A stretch of DNA of 64,000 nucleotides from Alcaligenaceae bacterium (lineage in GTDB: Bacteria > Pseudomonadota > Gammaproteobacteria > Burkholderiales > Burkholderiaceae_B). The notes under the pieces are model-generated. The model worked only from the letters and a program-made list of their open reading frames with translations. It was not told where the DNA came from and did no database searches. The DNA lies in NCBI GenBank assembly GCA_012727555.1, contig JAAYGT010000115.1, positions 1 through 64,000 on the forward strand, written 5' to 3'. The position numbers and the translations under genes were made by a program. Below, one piece after another: positions 42,691 to 53,060 of this stretch (positions are counted from its first letter, which is position 1; each line of letters begins with the position of its first letter).

Positions 42691-43344
42691 TCAACGGTGG
42701 CTGAGCCGACGCACCAGGCGGTCGCCCAGTGACTGAACCAGTTGAACGAACACGATCAGGCTCAGTACGACAAGCGCCATGACTTCCGGCAGAAAGCGCT
42801 GGTAACCATAGCGAATACCCAGGTCGCCCAAGCCACCGCCACCCACCGCGCCCGCCATGGCCGAATACCCGACCAGGCTGACAATGGTGATGGTAAGCCC
42901 TGCCACAATACCCGGGTACGCCTCGGGGACCAGGACCTTGTAGACGATCTGCCAGTTGGTCGCCCCCATGGCCTGGGCGGCCTCGATCAGACCACGATCA
43001 ACTTCACGCAGGGCGGTCTCGACCAGTCGGGCCACAAAAGGGGCAGCGGCAATGGTCAGAGGAACAATCGCAGCCGCCGTACCGATCGAGGTTCCAACAA
43101 AAAAACGGGTTACCGGGATAATGGCCACCAGCAAAATGATGAAAGGCGTGGACCGCACTGCATTGACCAGCAAACCCAGGCCCGTGTTCAGCGTAATGAG
43201 GGGGAGCACCCCGTTGCGGTCGGTCAGGTGCAGCAAAATGCCCAGAGGCACCCCGACAAGCGCGCCCACGAAACCGGACACCCCGACCATCAGCAAGGTT
43301 TCCCAGAACGAGCGCAAAAAGAGATCAATCAGCTGTGGCGACAT
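42691..43344 (-). CDS. metI: D-methionine ABC transporter permease
   Basis: A 217-residue membrane permease with five hydrophobic helices. The EAA-type coupling loop is [25 protein letters not shown], and [20 protein letters not shown] is characteristic of MetI. It overlaps metN by 20 bases. A 170-bp non-coding gap separates it from metQ. Confidence 0.95.
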   Translation of the reverse strand: MSPQLIDLFLRSFWETLLMVGVSGFVGALVGVPLGILLHLTDRNGVLPLITLNTGLGLLVNAVRSTPFIILLVAIIPVTRFFVGTSIGTAAAIVPLTIAAAPFVARLVETALREVDRGLIEAAQAMGATNWQIVYKVLVPEAYPGIVAGLTITIVSLVGYSAMAGAVGGGGLGDLGIRYGYQRFLPEVMALVVLSLIVFVQLVQSLGDRLVRRLSHR

Positions 43345-44383
43345 GGTCCAGTTCCTCGACGGTTACGTTGCGGGTGCGCAAATAGGCTTTGGCCTGTTCC
43401 ACCTGGGCTGCCGGACCGCGCACCAACAGCGCCAGCGAACCGAAAGCCTGTTCCTGGATTTCATCGATCTGACCATGCAGAATATTGAAATCCAGCCCGA
43501 AACGCCGGGCGACTTCAGACAGCACGGGCTCTTCGGCGTCGTGGCCCACAAAGGCCAGACGCAACAGATGATCTTCACCATGCCCTTCACGGGTTTGTGC
43601 CAGGCGGGTGCGAACAAATTCCTGCACCCCTTTGGGCAGCTCCATGGCAATGACATCGCCAATCATGGAGCGGGTGACCGGATGCTTGGGCGCACGGAAG
43701 ACATCGAGCACGTTGCCGTGTTCGATGACCTCGCCGGCTTCCATGACTGCCACACGGTCGCAGATCATTTTGATGACCTCCATCTGGTGTGTAATCAGTA
43801 CAATGGTCAGGCCCAGTTCTTTGTTGATACGCTTCAGAAGCTCAAGAATGGATCGGGTCGTTTCCGGATCAAGCGCCGATGTCGCTTCGTCGGACAACAG
43901 CACTTTGGGATCGTTGGCCAGGGCACGGGCGATGCCCACGCGTTGTTTCTGGCCACCACTGATCTGTGCCGGATACCGGTTGGCCTGGGCAGCAAGGTCA
44001 ACCAGCTCAAGCAGCGCATTCACTTTGGTGCGAATGGTTTCCCTGGGCACACCAGCCAGCTCCAGGGGCAGGGCAATGTTGTCAAACACCGTACGCGACG
44101 ACAGCAAATTGAAATGCTGGAAAATCATGCCAATATGGCGACGCTCTTCACGCAGCGCGGATGCCGAAAGCGACATCATGTTCTGGCCATCAAGAAGAAT
44201 CTGCCCTTCGGTGGGACGATTCAACAGATTGATGGTTCGAACAAGCGTGCTCTTGCCGGCACCACTTCGACCAATAATGCCAAAGATCTCGCCTTTTTTT
44301 ATAGAGAGACTGACATTGCGAATGGCATCAACTGGCCCGGAGGGCCCCTTGAAGCGCTGGGAAACGTTTTTTATTTCTATCAT
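43325..44383 (-). CDS. metN: D-methionine ABC transporter ATP-binding protein with NIL domain
   Basis: A 352-residue ABC ATPase. Walker [10 protein letters not shown], signature [15 protein letters not shown], Walker [13 protein letters not shown]. The C-terminal 75 residues form the NIL domain ([30 protein letters not shown]), which binds methionine and shuts the transporter when the pool is full. The start at 44383 (MIEIKNVS) is the family start. It is the first gene of metNIQ. Confidence 0.96.
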   Translation of the reverse strand: MIEIKNVSQRFKGPSGPVDAIRNVSLSIKKGEIFGIIGRSGAGKSTLVRTINLLNRPTEGQILLDGQNMMSLSASALREERRHIGMIFQHFNLLSSRTVFDNIALPLELAGVPRETIRTKVNALLELVDLAAQANRYPAQISGGQKQRVGIARALANDPKVLLSDEATSALDPETTRSILELLKRINKELGLTIVLITHQMEVIKMICDRVAVMEAGEVIEHGNVLDVFRAPKHPVTRSMIGDVIAMELPKGVQEFVRTRLAQTREGHGEDHLLRLAFVGHDAEEPVLSEVARRFGLDFNILHGQIDEIQEQAFGSLALLVRGPAAQVEQAKAYLRTRNVTVEELDHVATAD

Positions 44384-44672
44384 GGGAATGATGCAGTGGA
44401 CAGCCGGATCAGGGCATCGGTGCCGCAATGCGCGCATTAAGCGAACGCAGTGCACTGACCGGGAATTGAATGATACCGACAGCCAGTTTAAACCAGAAGT
44501 ATTTTTTTGACGTCTTCATATAACCCGAAGAAATATACAGACTTCCCGTCTTTCTTTGAATACATTAACGAAGTCGCCCATGACCCGGGCACCCGATACA
44601 CTGCAACCTGCATCAAGCCCACCAACAGCAACTGCACTGCATGCAGCCTTAACCTCGAAAAAGTCACACACC

Positions 44673-45452
44673 ATGCTTCGCGTCATTTCCGCCAACTTGA
44701 ACGGTATCCGTTCGGCCACCCAGAAAGGTTTTCTTGAATGGCTGCCCGGCCTGCAGGCCGACTTTGTCTGCCTGCAGGAACTCAAGGCACAAGCCCCGAA
44801 CATGAGCGCAGAAATGCTGAATCCTGACGGCTTTCACGGCTATTTTCACTACGCAGAAAAGAAGGGGTACAGCGGTGTGGGTATCTACGCCCGCCAGAAA
44901 CCGCTGCAGGTGATCGAAGGACTGGGAATTGAATCAATCGATGCAGAAGGCCGTTATATCGAACTGGTTTACGACACGCTGTCCGTGATCTCGGTTTACT
45001 TGCCGTCCGGGTCCAGCGGGGATCACCGGCAAGACATGAAATTCGTTTTCATGGAGCACTTTTTCCATCATTTGCAGGCACTGGCCGCCTGTGGCAGGCA
45101 GGTGATCCTGTGCGGCGACTGGAATATCGCCCACAAAGAAATCGACCTGAAAAACTGGAAAGGCAACCTGAAAAACAGTGGCTTTTTACCTGAAGAACGC
45201 GCCTGGCTCACGCGTGTTTTCAATGAACTGGGCTGGGTGGATGTTTACCGCCACCTGTATCCGGACGCGACCGGTGAAGCCTATACCTGGTGGAGCAACC
45301 GGGGGCAGGCCCGGGCAAATAATGTAGGCTGGCGCATCGATTACCAGATCGCCACCCCTGGCATTGCGGCCACAGCCCGCGAAGCCTTCATTTACAAGGA
45401 ACAACGTTTCAGCGACCACGCACCGCTCATTATCGACTACGACGCCCGCTGA
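44673..45452 (+). CDS. xth: exodeoxyribonuclease III (XthA family)
   Basis: A 259-residue Mg-dependent AP endonuclease/3'-exonuclease of base-excision repair. Active-site motifs are SANLNGIRSA, the Glu of LQELKAQ, GDWNIAHKEIDLKNWKGN, WWSNRGQARANNVGWRIDY and the final FSDHAPLIIDYD. The start at 44673 (MLRVISANLNG) is the normal one; about 39 upstream in-frame residues are Pro/Thr/Ala-rich and unlike the family. Confidence 0.95.
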   Translation: MLRVISANLNGIRSATQKGFLEWLPGLQADFVCLQELKAQAPNMSAEMLNPDGFHGYFHYAEKKGYSGVGIYARQKPLQVIEGLGIESIDAEGRYIELVYDTLSVISVYLPSGSSGDHRQDMKFVFMEHFFHHLQALAACGRQVILCGDWNIAHKEIDLKNWKGNLKNSGFLPEERAWLTRVFNELGWVDVYRHLYPDATGEAYTWWSNRGQARANNVGWRIDYQIATPGIAATAREAFIYKEQRFSDHAPLIIDYDAR

Positions 45453-45505
45453 AACGTATCCGTTTTATACTTTGATCCCCGAACCTTAACAATCCGTGTC
45501 AATTC

Positions 45506-46042
45506 ATGAATACTGTCAGCCACTTACCTCAGACGCCCGTACGCTACGATGCAATCACCCGACTGCTGCACTGGGTCATGGCCCTTGGCTTTATCTGGAT
45601 TTTTGCTTCTGCAATTGCACACAATCAATTCAAGGAATCAGCATTCGATGCCTTCATGTGGCCTACCCATAAACCAGTTGGCCTGCTGCTGATGAGCCTG
45701 ATTCTGCTACGTGTTGTCTGGATGATCGCCACATTCAGCAAACGCCCGCCCGCCGTCAGCGCGCTGGCACGCATTGGCCACCTTGCATTGTACGCACTGA
45801 TGTTCGCAGTACCCGCCATCGGCCTGATCCGACAATACGGATCAGGCCGCGCATTCGAGGCTTTCGGCATGACCATCATGTCGGGTTTTCAAGGCCCCCG
45901 TATAGAATGGGCCGTGAATCTGGGAACCAATTTTCACAGCGTGCTGGGCCGCATACTGCTTTTCATGGCCTTGGGGCACATTCTGGCAACGCTCTGGCAT
46001 ACATTCGCAGGCCGCAAAGACATTCTGAACCGCATGCGCTGA
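45506..46042 (+). CDS. cytochrome b561 family protein
   Basis: A 178-residue membrane cytochrome with four hydrophobic helices. His residues likely to ligate two b hemes occur in RLLHWVMALGF, THKPVG, FHSVLGR and ALGHILATLWHTF. Such proteins move electrons between quinol and other carriers, including superoxide oxidation in E. coli CybB. It lies 53 bp downstream of xth. No partner gene is adjacent. Confidence 0.88.
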   Translation: MNTVSHLPQTPVRYDAITRLLHWVMALGFIWIFASAIAHNQFKESAFDAFMWPTHKPVGLLLMSLILLRVVWMIATFSKRPPAVSALARIGHLALYALMFAVPAIGLIRQYGSGRAFEAFGMTIMSGFQGPRIEWAVNLGTNFHSVLGRILLFMALGHILATLWHTFAGRKDILNRMR

Positions 46043-46109
46043 CCCGGTGCGTGGCAAGCCACACGATTCAAGACAGAGAAAAACAGTACAAACAGCGTGC
46101 CCCGGGGCG

Positions 46110-46547
46110 CTACCCCGGAGGCCAGTGGTTCAGCAACCACTGGTGCAGCTCGCCAACGGGCAAATCCGTCAGATCAACCGCATGGCTTGACACAACCCGA
46201 TCCCGGGTTTGCGTATCGAAGGCGGCCAGCAATTCACCGAGAAACGGATTGGATGCCGCGACCACCAGTTGCTCGAAATGGCCTCGCAAACGGTTCTCTT
46301 CGAGAATATGCGCAATACGGCGAGCAAAACGCAGTCTGTTATTTTCACGACCCGTGCTGCGGGGCGCAAGCCCCGCACGGCCCGCCAGCGTGTGTCCGGG
46401 CTCGTGGTGACCAAGCTCATGCTCCGGCATACGGTTGGCGGGATTCAACAGGGCATCAATTTCATGCAAAGGCCCGCCCGGCGCAGACCAGGCATACATC
46501 CAGGCCTGCGTGCCATTGGCAACGACAACCCAGGTCGCGTTTTTCAT
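46110..46547 (-). CDS. host-attachment-family protein
   Basis: A 145-residue protein of the family annotated as required for attachment to host cells (Pfam Host_attach), named from an Agrobacterium study. WVVVANGTQAWMYAW, the central ENNRLRFARRIAHILEENRLRGHFEQLVVAASNPFLGELLAAF and the C-terminal VDLTDLPVGELHQWL match. It has no signal peptide and is likely cytoplasmic; the fold resembles RNA/translation-release-factor-like domains, so the name should be taken loosely. Confidence 0.75.
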   Translation of the reverse strand: MKNATWVVVANGTQAWMYAWSAPGGPLHEIDALLNPANRMPEHELGHHEPGHTLAGRAGLAPRSTGRENNRLRFARRIAHILEENRLRGHFEQLVVAASNPFLGELLAAFDTQTRDRVVSSHAVDLTDLPVGELHQWLLNHWPPG

Positions 46548-46567
46548 GGTGTCCTCGTGCTCAGAAG

Positions 46568-46597
46568 TTCAGGGGGAGCAAAGCAGCCACCCCTGAA
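46568..46597 (-). terminator. hairpin between ampG and the host-attachment gene
   Basis: TTCAGGGG/CCCCTGAA, an 8-bp stem with a 14-base loop, in the 184-bp gap downstream of ampG and 20 bases before the next minus-strand gene. It may separate the two transcripts. No U tract. Confidence 0.4.
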
Positions 46598-46731
46598 GAC
46601 GGATGTTAGAGCAACACCAGCCTGCAACACATAGGAAGAACGACCACCGCCTTCGGGTTATCGGATGAACCCGGCGCAGGCAGCGATTGCATTGGATCAG
46701 GGCAGAGCCCCCCTCGGGGATCATGCCGGAA

Positions 46732-48000
46732 TCAGCCGATGGAATCCTGATCCAGCGCCCTGATTTCATGCCGGCGCCACCACAACAGCACCAGGCCAGG
46801 CACGGCAATTAACACTGTCAGCAGAAAAAAGACGGGCCATCCCAGGGATTCGACCAGCGGGGGCGTGAATGGCCCCGCCAGATAGGTGCGTCCGACCGCC
46901 GACAACGCGGACAGCAGTGCAAACTGGGTGGCGGAAAATTGCTGCCGGCACAGTGCCATGAGCAAGGCGACAAAAGCGGCCGTGCCAAGGCCTCCGCACA
47001 GATTTTCACCGGCAACGACTAATCCCATGAGAACAACATTCGGCGGCATGACCGCCAGCGCCCAATACCCTAGATTGGACACGGCCTGCAGGACACCGAA
47101 CAGCAGCAGTGACCGGTACAAGCCCAGGCGGGCCATGAGTGCGCCACCAGCCAGTGCACCCACGATCGTAGCTGCCAGGCCAAACACCTTGTTGATGGTG
47201 CCAACCTCGGATACGCTGAAACCTGCGCCACGCAAGAGAAACGTGGTTGACAACGCGCCCGCAAAAGCATCACCGAGCTTATACAACACAATCAGCATCA
47301 AAAGGGTAACGGCACCCTGGCGACTGAAAAATTCGGCGAGCGGCTCAACAACAGCGTGCCTGAGAGAGCGGGGTGGCGCCACGACCACTTCAGGCTCGGG
47401 CGCCAGCACCGTAGCGACAGCACACACCGCCATCAGACCGCCCATCAGAAAATACATGCCCTGCCAACCCAGCCACTGATCGGCAAGGATAAGCGCAAGC
47501 CCCCCCGACACGATCATGGCGAGTCGGTAACCCAACACCTTCAAGGCGGCTCCTGCCGCACGCTCTTCTTTGCGAAGCACGTCGGTGCTGTAGGCATCGA
47601 AGGCAATGTCTTGCGTGGCTGACATAAAAGCCACCATCACGGCAAGCGCGGCCAAAATGAGCAAGCCATTGCCCGGGTTGAAAAAGCCCATGCTGGCAAT
47701 ACCGAGTGCCAGCAGCAACTGTGTACAAAAAACCCAACTGCGGCGGCGCCCCAGAAAGGGCGGTGCATAGCGGTCAACGAGCGGAGCCCAGAGAAACTTG
47801 AGCGTGTAGGCAGTTCCGATCAGGGTCAGAAAACCGATGCTCTGCAGGGCCACGTTTTCGACAGTCGCCCATGCCTGCAGCGTGCCGCCGGTGAGGGCCA
47901 ACGGTAAACCACTGGAAAAACCCAGCACCAGCAAGGGCAAGACCCGGGGGCTGGTATAAACGCTTTTAGCGGTCGTGAGGGAGTCACTTTGTGAGTTCAT
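46732..48000 (-). CDS. ampG: AmpG-family muropeptide MFS transporter
   Basis: A 422-residue major-facilitator permease with about twelve helices that brings GlcNAc-anhydroMurNAc peptides into the cell. LLVLGFSSGLPLALTGGTLQAWA and TLIGTAYTLKFLWAPLVDRYAPPFLGRRRSW are the conserved first loop region, and SATQDIAFDAYSTD is diagnostic. It feeds the recycling route that uses Mpl at the left end. It overlaps metW by four bases, so it is co-transcribed with metX-metW. Confidence 0.93.
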   Translation of the reverse strand: MNSQSDSLTTAKSVYTSPRVLPLLVLGFSSGLPLALTGGTLQAWATVENVALQSIGFLTLIGTAYTLKFLWAPLVDRYAPPFLGRRRSWVFCTQLLLALGIASMGFFNPGNGLLILAALAVMVAFMSATQDIAFDAYSTDVLRKEERAAGAALKVLGYRLAMIVSGGLALILADQWLGWQGMYFLMGGLMAVCAVATVLAPEPEVVVAPPRSLRHAVVEPLAEFFSRQGAVTLLMLIVLYKLGDAFAGALSTTFLLRGAGFSVSEVGTINKVFGLAATIVGALAGGALMARLGLYRSLLLFGVLQAVSNLGYWALAVMPPNVVLMGLVVAGENLCGGLGTAAFVALLMALCRQQFSATQFALLSALSAVGRTYLAGPFTPPLVESLGWPVFFLLTVLIAVPGLVLLWWRRHEIRALDQDSIG

Positions 48001-48650
48001 AGCGCATGGGGAGACTGAAAACGGTAAACGGCCAGCGTACTACGCCACCCACGCAACCAGGAAACTTCGCGGTCACCGTTGAAGGTTGCCAGATCGGTAA
48101 TGCGCAGCCCCAGTGCACGCGCCAGAATTTCAAAGTCGCGCAACGTACACAAATGAATATTGGGCGTGTCATACCATTGATACGGCATTTCGCCCGTAAC
48201 CGGCATGCGGCCGGCCAGAATGGACCAACCATGTGGCCAGTAACCAAAATTCGGAAATGAAACGATGCCGAAACGAGCCACACGGGCCATTTCCCTGAGA
48301 ATGTGTTCGGTATGATGCATGGACTGCAAGGTCTGGGAAAGCACGACCGTATCGAACTGCTGATTACCGAACAGGGCCAGCCCTTCCTCGAGGTTTTGCT
48401 GAATGACATTCACCCCTCGCCGAACCGAGGCAATGACATGCTGGTCATTCAGCTCGACACCGGCACCCACCACCTGCTTGTGCTCCTGCAGATACGCCAG
48501 CAAGGCACCATCGCCGCAACCAAGATCGAGCACACGGCTACCAGGACGAACCCATTGGGCAATGCGAACAAGATCGGGCCTCAGTGAGGCACCATAGCCA
48601 CTTTCGGCCGAAGTAACCGAAAGCAAAACAGGAGGGGTTGACGCCTTCAT
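47997..48650 (-). CDS. metW: methionine biosynthesis protein MetW
   Basis: A 217-residue SAM-binding, methyltransferase-fold protein. The SAM loop is [15 protein letters not shown], followed by GVELND and [18 protein letters not shown]. MetW works with MetX and is needed for its activity in proteobacteria. The gene overlaps metX by four bases, the standard metXW pair. Confidence 0.94.
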   Translation of the reverse strand: MKASTPPVLLSVTSAESGYGASLRPDLVRIAQWVRPGSRVLDLGCGDGALLAYLQEHKQVVGAGVELNDQHVIASVRRGVNVIQQNLEEGLALFGNQQFDTVVLSQTLQSMHHTEHILREMARVARFGIVSFPNFGYWPHGWSILAGRMPVTGEMPYQWYDTPNIHLCTLRDFEILARALGLRITDLATFNGDREVSWLRGWRSTLAVYRFQSPHAL

Positions 48651-49903
48651 GCCAGGACTCCGTTGGTCTGTTTACGCTCCCCCAGACCCAGTCGGGCAGC
48701 GATACGATCGTAGTAGGCCTGAACAACCGCATGGTAGCGGGTGTCTCCGAGGAGAAAAGCATCGTGGCCGTGGGGCGCATCGATTTCAGCGTACGTGACC
48801 GGCCGCTGATTCTTGACCAGCGAGGCCACGATTTCGCGTGAACGCTCAGGGGGAAAACGCCAATCAGTCGAGAAGGACACCAGCAGAAAGTCGGCCGTTG
48901 CCGGTTTCAGGGCACAGGCAAGGTCGCCGCCGTGCTGGCGCGCCGGATCGAAGTAATCGAGGGCCCGCGTTATGAGCAAATAGGTATTGGCATCGAAATA
49001 CGTGGAAAATTTTTCACCCTGATACCGGAGGTAGGATTCGACTTCAAATTCCACATCGTATCCGTAGCGGTAATCCCCATCGAGGGTAGGTTCACGTTGC
49101 GTTCGACCGAACTTTGTAGCCATGTCGTCATCAGACAAATACGTGATATGCCCGATCATGCGGGCTACCGACAAGCCATGGCGCGGAACCGTATTGTGCG
49201 CATAGTAGTTGCCACCATGGAAGTCAGGATCGTTGATGATCGCACGGCGCACCACTTCGTTAAACGCGATATTCTGTGCAGACAACCGGGGGGTACTGGC
49301 AATGACGATGCAATGGGCAACCCGTTCCGGGCAGGTAATGGCCCAACTGAGAGCCTGCATACCCCCCAGAGAACCGCCCATGACCGCCGCAAACGTATCA
49401 ATACCGAAATGGTCGGCAACACGTGCCTGGGCCTTGACCCAATCTTCGACCGTCAAGACGGGAAAACGGCTCCCCCAGGGCGTACCTGTCGCGGGATCGA
49501 TACTGGCTGGCCCCGTTGAACCAAAGCACGACCCAAGATTATTGACACCAATAACAAAAAAACGATCGGTATCAAGCGCTTTGCCGGGGCCCACCATGTT
49601 GTCCCACCAACCGATATCCTTGGGGTTGGCAGCAGAAATACCAGCCACGTGGTGCGATGCATTCAAGGCATGGCAAACCAGCACGGCATTGGTGCGATCT
49701 GCGTTCAGTTCACCATAGGTTTCAACAGCCAGAACATAAGACGGCATGAGCTGACCGCTCGCCAACGGCAAAGGCTGATCGAAAGGGATGAACTGCGGTT
49801 CAACGACCCCCACTGATCCGGTGGGCACGACAGGGATTCCACGCTCTGCGGCCGGCGAGGCAGCCGGGATGGATGACGGTGAAGGAGACGGAATAGGGAC
49901 CAT
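48647..49903 (-). CDS. metX: homoserine O-acyltransferase (MetX)
   Basis: A 418-residue alpha/beta hydrolase-fold acyltransferase that activates homoserine for methionine synthesis. The nucleophile Ser is in [15 protein letters not shown], and the Asp and His of the triad are in FSTDWRFPP and [10 protein letters not shown]. Acetyl versus succinyl specificity cannot be read by eye, since many MetX proteins in proteobacteria are succinyltransferases. The start at 49903 (MVPIPSPS) is chosen; an in-frame one at 49945 is possible. No SAM riboswitch was recognised upstream. Confidence 0.92.
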   Translation of the reverse strand: MVPIPSPSPSSIPAASPAAERGIPVVPTGSVGVVEPQFIPFDQPLPLASGQLMPSYVLAVETYGELNADRTNAVLVCHALNASHHVAGISAANPKDIGWWDNMVGPGKALDTDRFFVIGVNNLGSCFGSTGPASIDPATGTPWGSRFPVLTVEDWVKAQARVADHFGIDTFAAVMGGSLGGMQALSWAITCPERVAHCIVIASTPRLSAQNIAFNEVVRRAIINDPDFHGGNYYAHNTVPRHGLSVARMIGHITYLSDDDMATKFGRTQREPTLDGDYRYGYDVEFEVESYLRYQGEKFSTYFDANTYLLITRALDYFDPARQHGGDLACALKPATADFLLVSFSTDWRFPPERSREIVASLVKNQRPVTYAEIDAPHGHDAFLLGDTRYHAVVQAYYDRIAARLGLGERKQTNGVLA

Positions 49904-50082
49904 TTGACGGACCTCTTTAGCTGGATTTATTAGTGGCGCCCGCAAGCGGATCAGGCAAATCGGCGCATCGGAGGGATTCTAGCAGACAGCGACAACCGGA
50001 CATAAAACACGATTTTACATTTGAAAAAACTAATGATAAATTCTAACAATAACTTAAAATCAACATGCTCGAGACATCGTAA

Positions 50083-50448
50083 ATGACTGGAACACATGAA
50101 ATAACCCGGAACGCATGCAGCACGCTCGAAACACGCGACCAAGACACCTGCCCGAACCCCAAGACCACGCCGTGCCCGCTCAGCCAGGCAGCCGCACAGC
50201 TCACCCACAGGGAACTGGTCTGCCTGCAATGGGTCGCGGAAGGTAAAAGTGCCATGCAAATCGCCAGTCATTACAACCGGACACTCGACACAATCAATCA
50301 CCACCTGAAAAATGCTTACCGCAAACTGGGTGCTCGCAGCCGGCTGGAAGCAGTTGTCCCCATGATTCGCGCCGGGCTTCTGCCACGAATTGAAAAAGAC
50401 CGGACAATCGACTGGGACACAGGACGCAACTCCACACTGCGTGACTGA
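50083..50448 (+). CDS. LuxR-type helix-turn-helix protein (solo HTH)
   Basis: A 121-residue protein whose core (about residues 38-100) is a LuxR/GerE HTH: LTHRELVCLQWVAEGKSAMQIASHYNRTLDTINHHLKNAYRKLGARSRLEAV. Only about 37 polar residues precede it, with no autoinducer or receiver domain, so it must either be constitutive or depend on another protein. It lies between metX (divergent) and gshA (110 bp downstream). The upstream sequence is notably AT-rich. Confidence 0.75.
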   Translation: MTGTHEITRNACSTLETRDQDTCPNPKTTPCPLSQAAAQLTHRELVCLQWVAEGKSAMQIASHYNRTLDTINHHLKNAYRKLGARSRLEAVVPMIRAGLLPRIEKDRTIDWDTGRNSTLRD

Positions 50449-50557
50449 ACCCCTGTTGACACTGTTGATGAACCCTGCAGCAGTCAGGGGCTTGCGGGTC
50501 ATGCAAAGCGCTCTCGGTTAAAATCCGTGCTCAACCGCAACGGAGAAACACTGCGCC

Positions 50558-52141
50558 ATGACACTACGCACACAACGCCACGCCGCGCTCGGCCAGAACC
50601 TGCCCTTGCTGAAAGAACTCTTGCGAGGCATCGAAAAAGAGGGGCTGCGCGTTGATCACGAAGGGCGCCTTGCCATGACGCCCCACCCTGCCGGGCTGGG
50701 CTCCGCCCTGACCAACCCCACCATCACCACCGACTACTCCGAGGCACTGCTTGAGCTGATAACGGCCACACATACTTCAACAGAAGGGTTGATGAACGAA
50801 CTGGAAAAAATCCACCGTTTTGTGGCCAGTGAACTTCAGCAGGAAGTGCTCTGGAACCAATCCATGCCCGCCTGGCTGCCCGCCGAACCTGAAATACCCA
50901 TTGCCTGGTACGGCACCTCGAATTCCGGCATGCTCAAGCATGTTTACCGACGCGGCCTGGCCGAACGGTACGGGAAATCCATGCAATGCATCGCGGGTGT
51001 GCACTACAACTTTTCTCTGCCATCGGCCTTCTGGGAACTGCCAGGTTTTAACGGCGAACACGCAAAAGACCGGCAATCGGGCGGGTACATGGCCCTGATT
51101 CGTAACTTTACGCGTTACTCCTGGCTATTGATGTATCTGTTTGGTGCATCGCCGGCTGTCTCGAAGGATTTTCTGCGCGGCATGCCCCACAGCCTTGAGA
51201 GCCTTGATAACGACACCTTTTACCTGCCCTGGGCCACCAGCTTGCGCATGAGCGATCTGGGCTACCAGAACAAGGCACAATCAGACCTGCAACTTTGCTA
51301 CAACGACCTGAGCACCTTCCTGGGCCGCATGGTCAAGGCGGTTACAACCCCCTGGCCTGCCTACGAAGCAATTGGCACCCATCGTGACGGGGAATGGATC
51401 CAGCTGAATACCAATATTCTGCAGATTGAAAACGAATACTACTCAACCATCCGCCCCAAACGCGCCACCTGCCGTGGCGAGCGCCCTTCAGCTGCACTGG
51501 CCCAACGGGGCGTGCAGTATGTTGAAGTACGCTGCCTTGATATCGACCCCTATTCCCCGTTTGGCATAAGCGCACACACAAGCCGGTTCATGGATGCCTT
51601 CCTGCTGTTCTGTGCAACAGAAGACAGCCCCCTGTTCCCGAGCAACGGGTTTTGCAGTGAAAGTCATAACAACTTCAGGCTGACCGTCAAAGAGGGGCGT
51701 CGCGAAGGGGTCCGGCTGATGCGAAACGGAGCAAGCATTCCCCTGACAGACTGGGCACAGGAACTGCTTGAACAGCTTGAACCCTACGTAACATTGCTTG
51801 ACCAGAGCCAGGACATTCAGGCACACGCCGCCGCCTTGCAAACACAACGGGAAAAAGTGGCCAACAGCGGCCTGACGCCCTCGGCAAGGTTGCTGCACGA
51901 CCTGCACGAAAGCGGGCAGTCGTTTCACACGTTCACGTTGAATCAAAGCCGCCGGCATCACGCAACCCTGATCGAGCAGGGTCTGGAGCCGGAGCTGCTT
52001 GAGCACTTCCGTGCCCAGGCGCGAAAATCGGTGCAGGAACAGGCAGACCTGGAACAGGGGGATACCGTGTCGTTCGAGAGCTATGTTGAAGCCTACCACC
52101 GATTACCGGTAACAAGCGGCCTTACTCAAGGTACTTGTTGA
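50558..52141 (+). CDS. gshA: glutamate-cysteine ligase (GshA, class I)
   Basis: A 527-residue ligase that makes gamma-glutamylcysteine, the first and rate-limiting step to glutathione. GIEKEGLRVD, LTNPTITTDYSEALLELITATH, ISAHTSRFMDAFL and YSTIRPKR are class-I signatures. Its last 20 bases overlap the convergent cheV end, so the two transcripts are antisense to one another there. Confidence 0.95.
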   Translation: MTLRTQRHAALGQNLPLLKELLRGIEKEGLRVDHEGRLAMTPHPAGLGSALTNPTITTDYSEALLELITATHTSTEGLMNELEKIHRFVASELQQEVLWNQSMPAWLPAEPEIPIAWYGTSNSGMLKHVYRRGLAERYGKSMQCIAGVHYNFSLPSAFWELPGFNGEHAKDRQSGGYMALIRNFTRYSWLLMYLFGASPAVSKDFLRGMPHSLESLDNDTFYLPWATSLRMSDLGYQNKAQSDLQLCYNDLSTFLGRMVKAVTTPWPAYEAIGTHRDGEWIQLNTNILQIENEYYSTIRPKRATCRGERPSAALAQRGVQYVEVRCLDIDPYSPFGISAHTSRFMDAFLLFCATEDSPLFPSNGFCSESHNNFRLTVKEGRREGVRLMRNGASIPLTDWAQELLEQLEPYVTLLDQSQDIQAHAAALQTQREKVANSGLTPSARLLHDLHESGQSFHTFTLNQSRRHHATLIEQGLEPELLEHFRAQARKSVQEQADLEQGDTVSFESYVEAYHRLPVTSGLTQGTC

Positions 52142-53060
52142 TTTCCTCGGCAAGCTTTACGGGGTTGAACTTGTCGATATAACCGTCGGCCCTGACTTTT
52201 TTACCAAATTCCCGGTTCGATTCGCCCGACAAAGAGCTCTGGATCAGAACCGGGATACCATCGAAACGTTTGTCTTCACGGATCAGCTTGGTCAGTGTGA
52301 AGCCATCCATTTCGGGCATTTCAATGTCGGTCAGAATGACTGTCAGGTGGTTTTTAAGGTCTTTGCCGTACTGATCGGCCATGGCCATGAGCTTTTCGTA
52401 GGCATCGCGGCCATTTTCAGACGAACGGTAAGGCACCCCCATTTTATTCAGGGTTGAAACAATAAGACCCTGCGCCGTTTTGGAGTCTTCAGCGAAATAG
52501 ACCAGCGGCTGCTTTTTATACTTGACCGTATCCACCGCCTTGAATTCTTCGTCGTGCTCGGCCGGGTTGATGCGCGACATGATGGTTTCGACATCGACGA
52601 TCATGACGAGTTTGTCTTCGACCTCGGCGATGGACGTAATGAGATTGGAGTTCATGATCTGGGGCGCAGGCTTGATCAGATTCCAGTCAAGACGAACAAT
52701 GTTGTCGATGCGATCAACCAGGAAACCCTGAACATTGTTGTTGTATTCCGTGATGATCAGGCAATCGCGATGGCCCTTTTGTTCGGACCCCATGAAAAAG
52801 GGAAGATCGATCATGGAAACCACCTGACCACGCAACCGCAGCATGCCCACAACACCGGTATTTTCAGAGTTGGGCAATGAGGTGAGATCAGGGGTTTTCA
52901 TGACTTCGCGCACTTTGAACACATTGATGCCATAGCTCTGATAACTATCGGTTTTTTCATCGTAGAGCTCGAAAACCAGCAGTTCAAGCTTGTTGGACCC
53001 CGCCAGATTGGTGGTTTCGTGAACGCTGTCGAAGTAGCCGGCGTGGTTGCTTGTGCTCAT
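52122..53060 (-). CDS. cheV: chemotaxis coupling protein CheV (CheW-receiver)
   Basis: A 312-residue two-domain protein. A CheW-like domain (about 24-165: LELLVFELYD, FKVREVMKTPDLTSLPNS, VVGMLRLRGQVVSMIDLPFFMG) links receptors to the CheA kinase; a receiver domain (about 185-312) has the phosphoacceptor Asp near 245 in LTDIEMPEMDG and the late Lys of YIDKF. No other chemotaxis gene is in the window, so it serves a system encoded elsewhere and implies motility or surface sensing. Confidence 0.93.
   Translation of the reverse strand: MSTSNHAGYFDSVHETTNLAGSNKLELLVFELYDEKTDSYQSYGINVFKVREVMKTPDLTSLPNSENTGVVGMLRLRGQVVSMIDLPFFMGSEQKGHRDCLIITEYNNNVQGFLVDRIDNIVRLDWNLIKPAPQIMNSNLITSIAEVEDKLVMIVDVETIMSRINPAEHDEEFKAVDTVKYKKQPLVYFAEDSKTAQGLIVSTLNKMGVPYRSSENGRDAYEKLMAMADQYGKDLKNHLTVILTDIEMPEMDGFTLTKLIREDKRFDGIPVLIQSSLSGESNREFGKKVRADGYIDKFNPVKLAEEINKYLE

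Noticed and set aside
42956-44440. 494-residue plus-strand open frame opposite metI/metN
   Set aside because: Antisense shadow of an ABC ATPase with complete Walker and signature motifs.
44384-44672. MetJ-type met box upstream of metN (GACGTC near 44510)
   Set aside because: Only one palindromic hexamer, no tandem 8-mers, and MetJ is essentially a gamma-proteobacterial regulator.
49904-50082. SAM riboswitch upstream of metX
   Set aside because: No recognisable SAM-I or SAM-II core; the AT-rich stretch seems to belong to the LuxR-type gene promoter.
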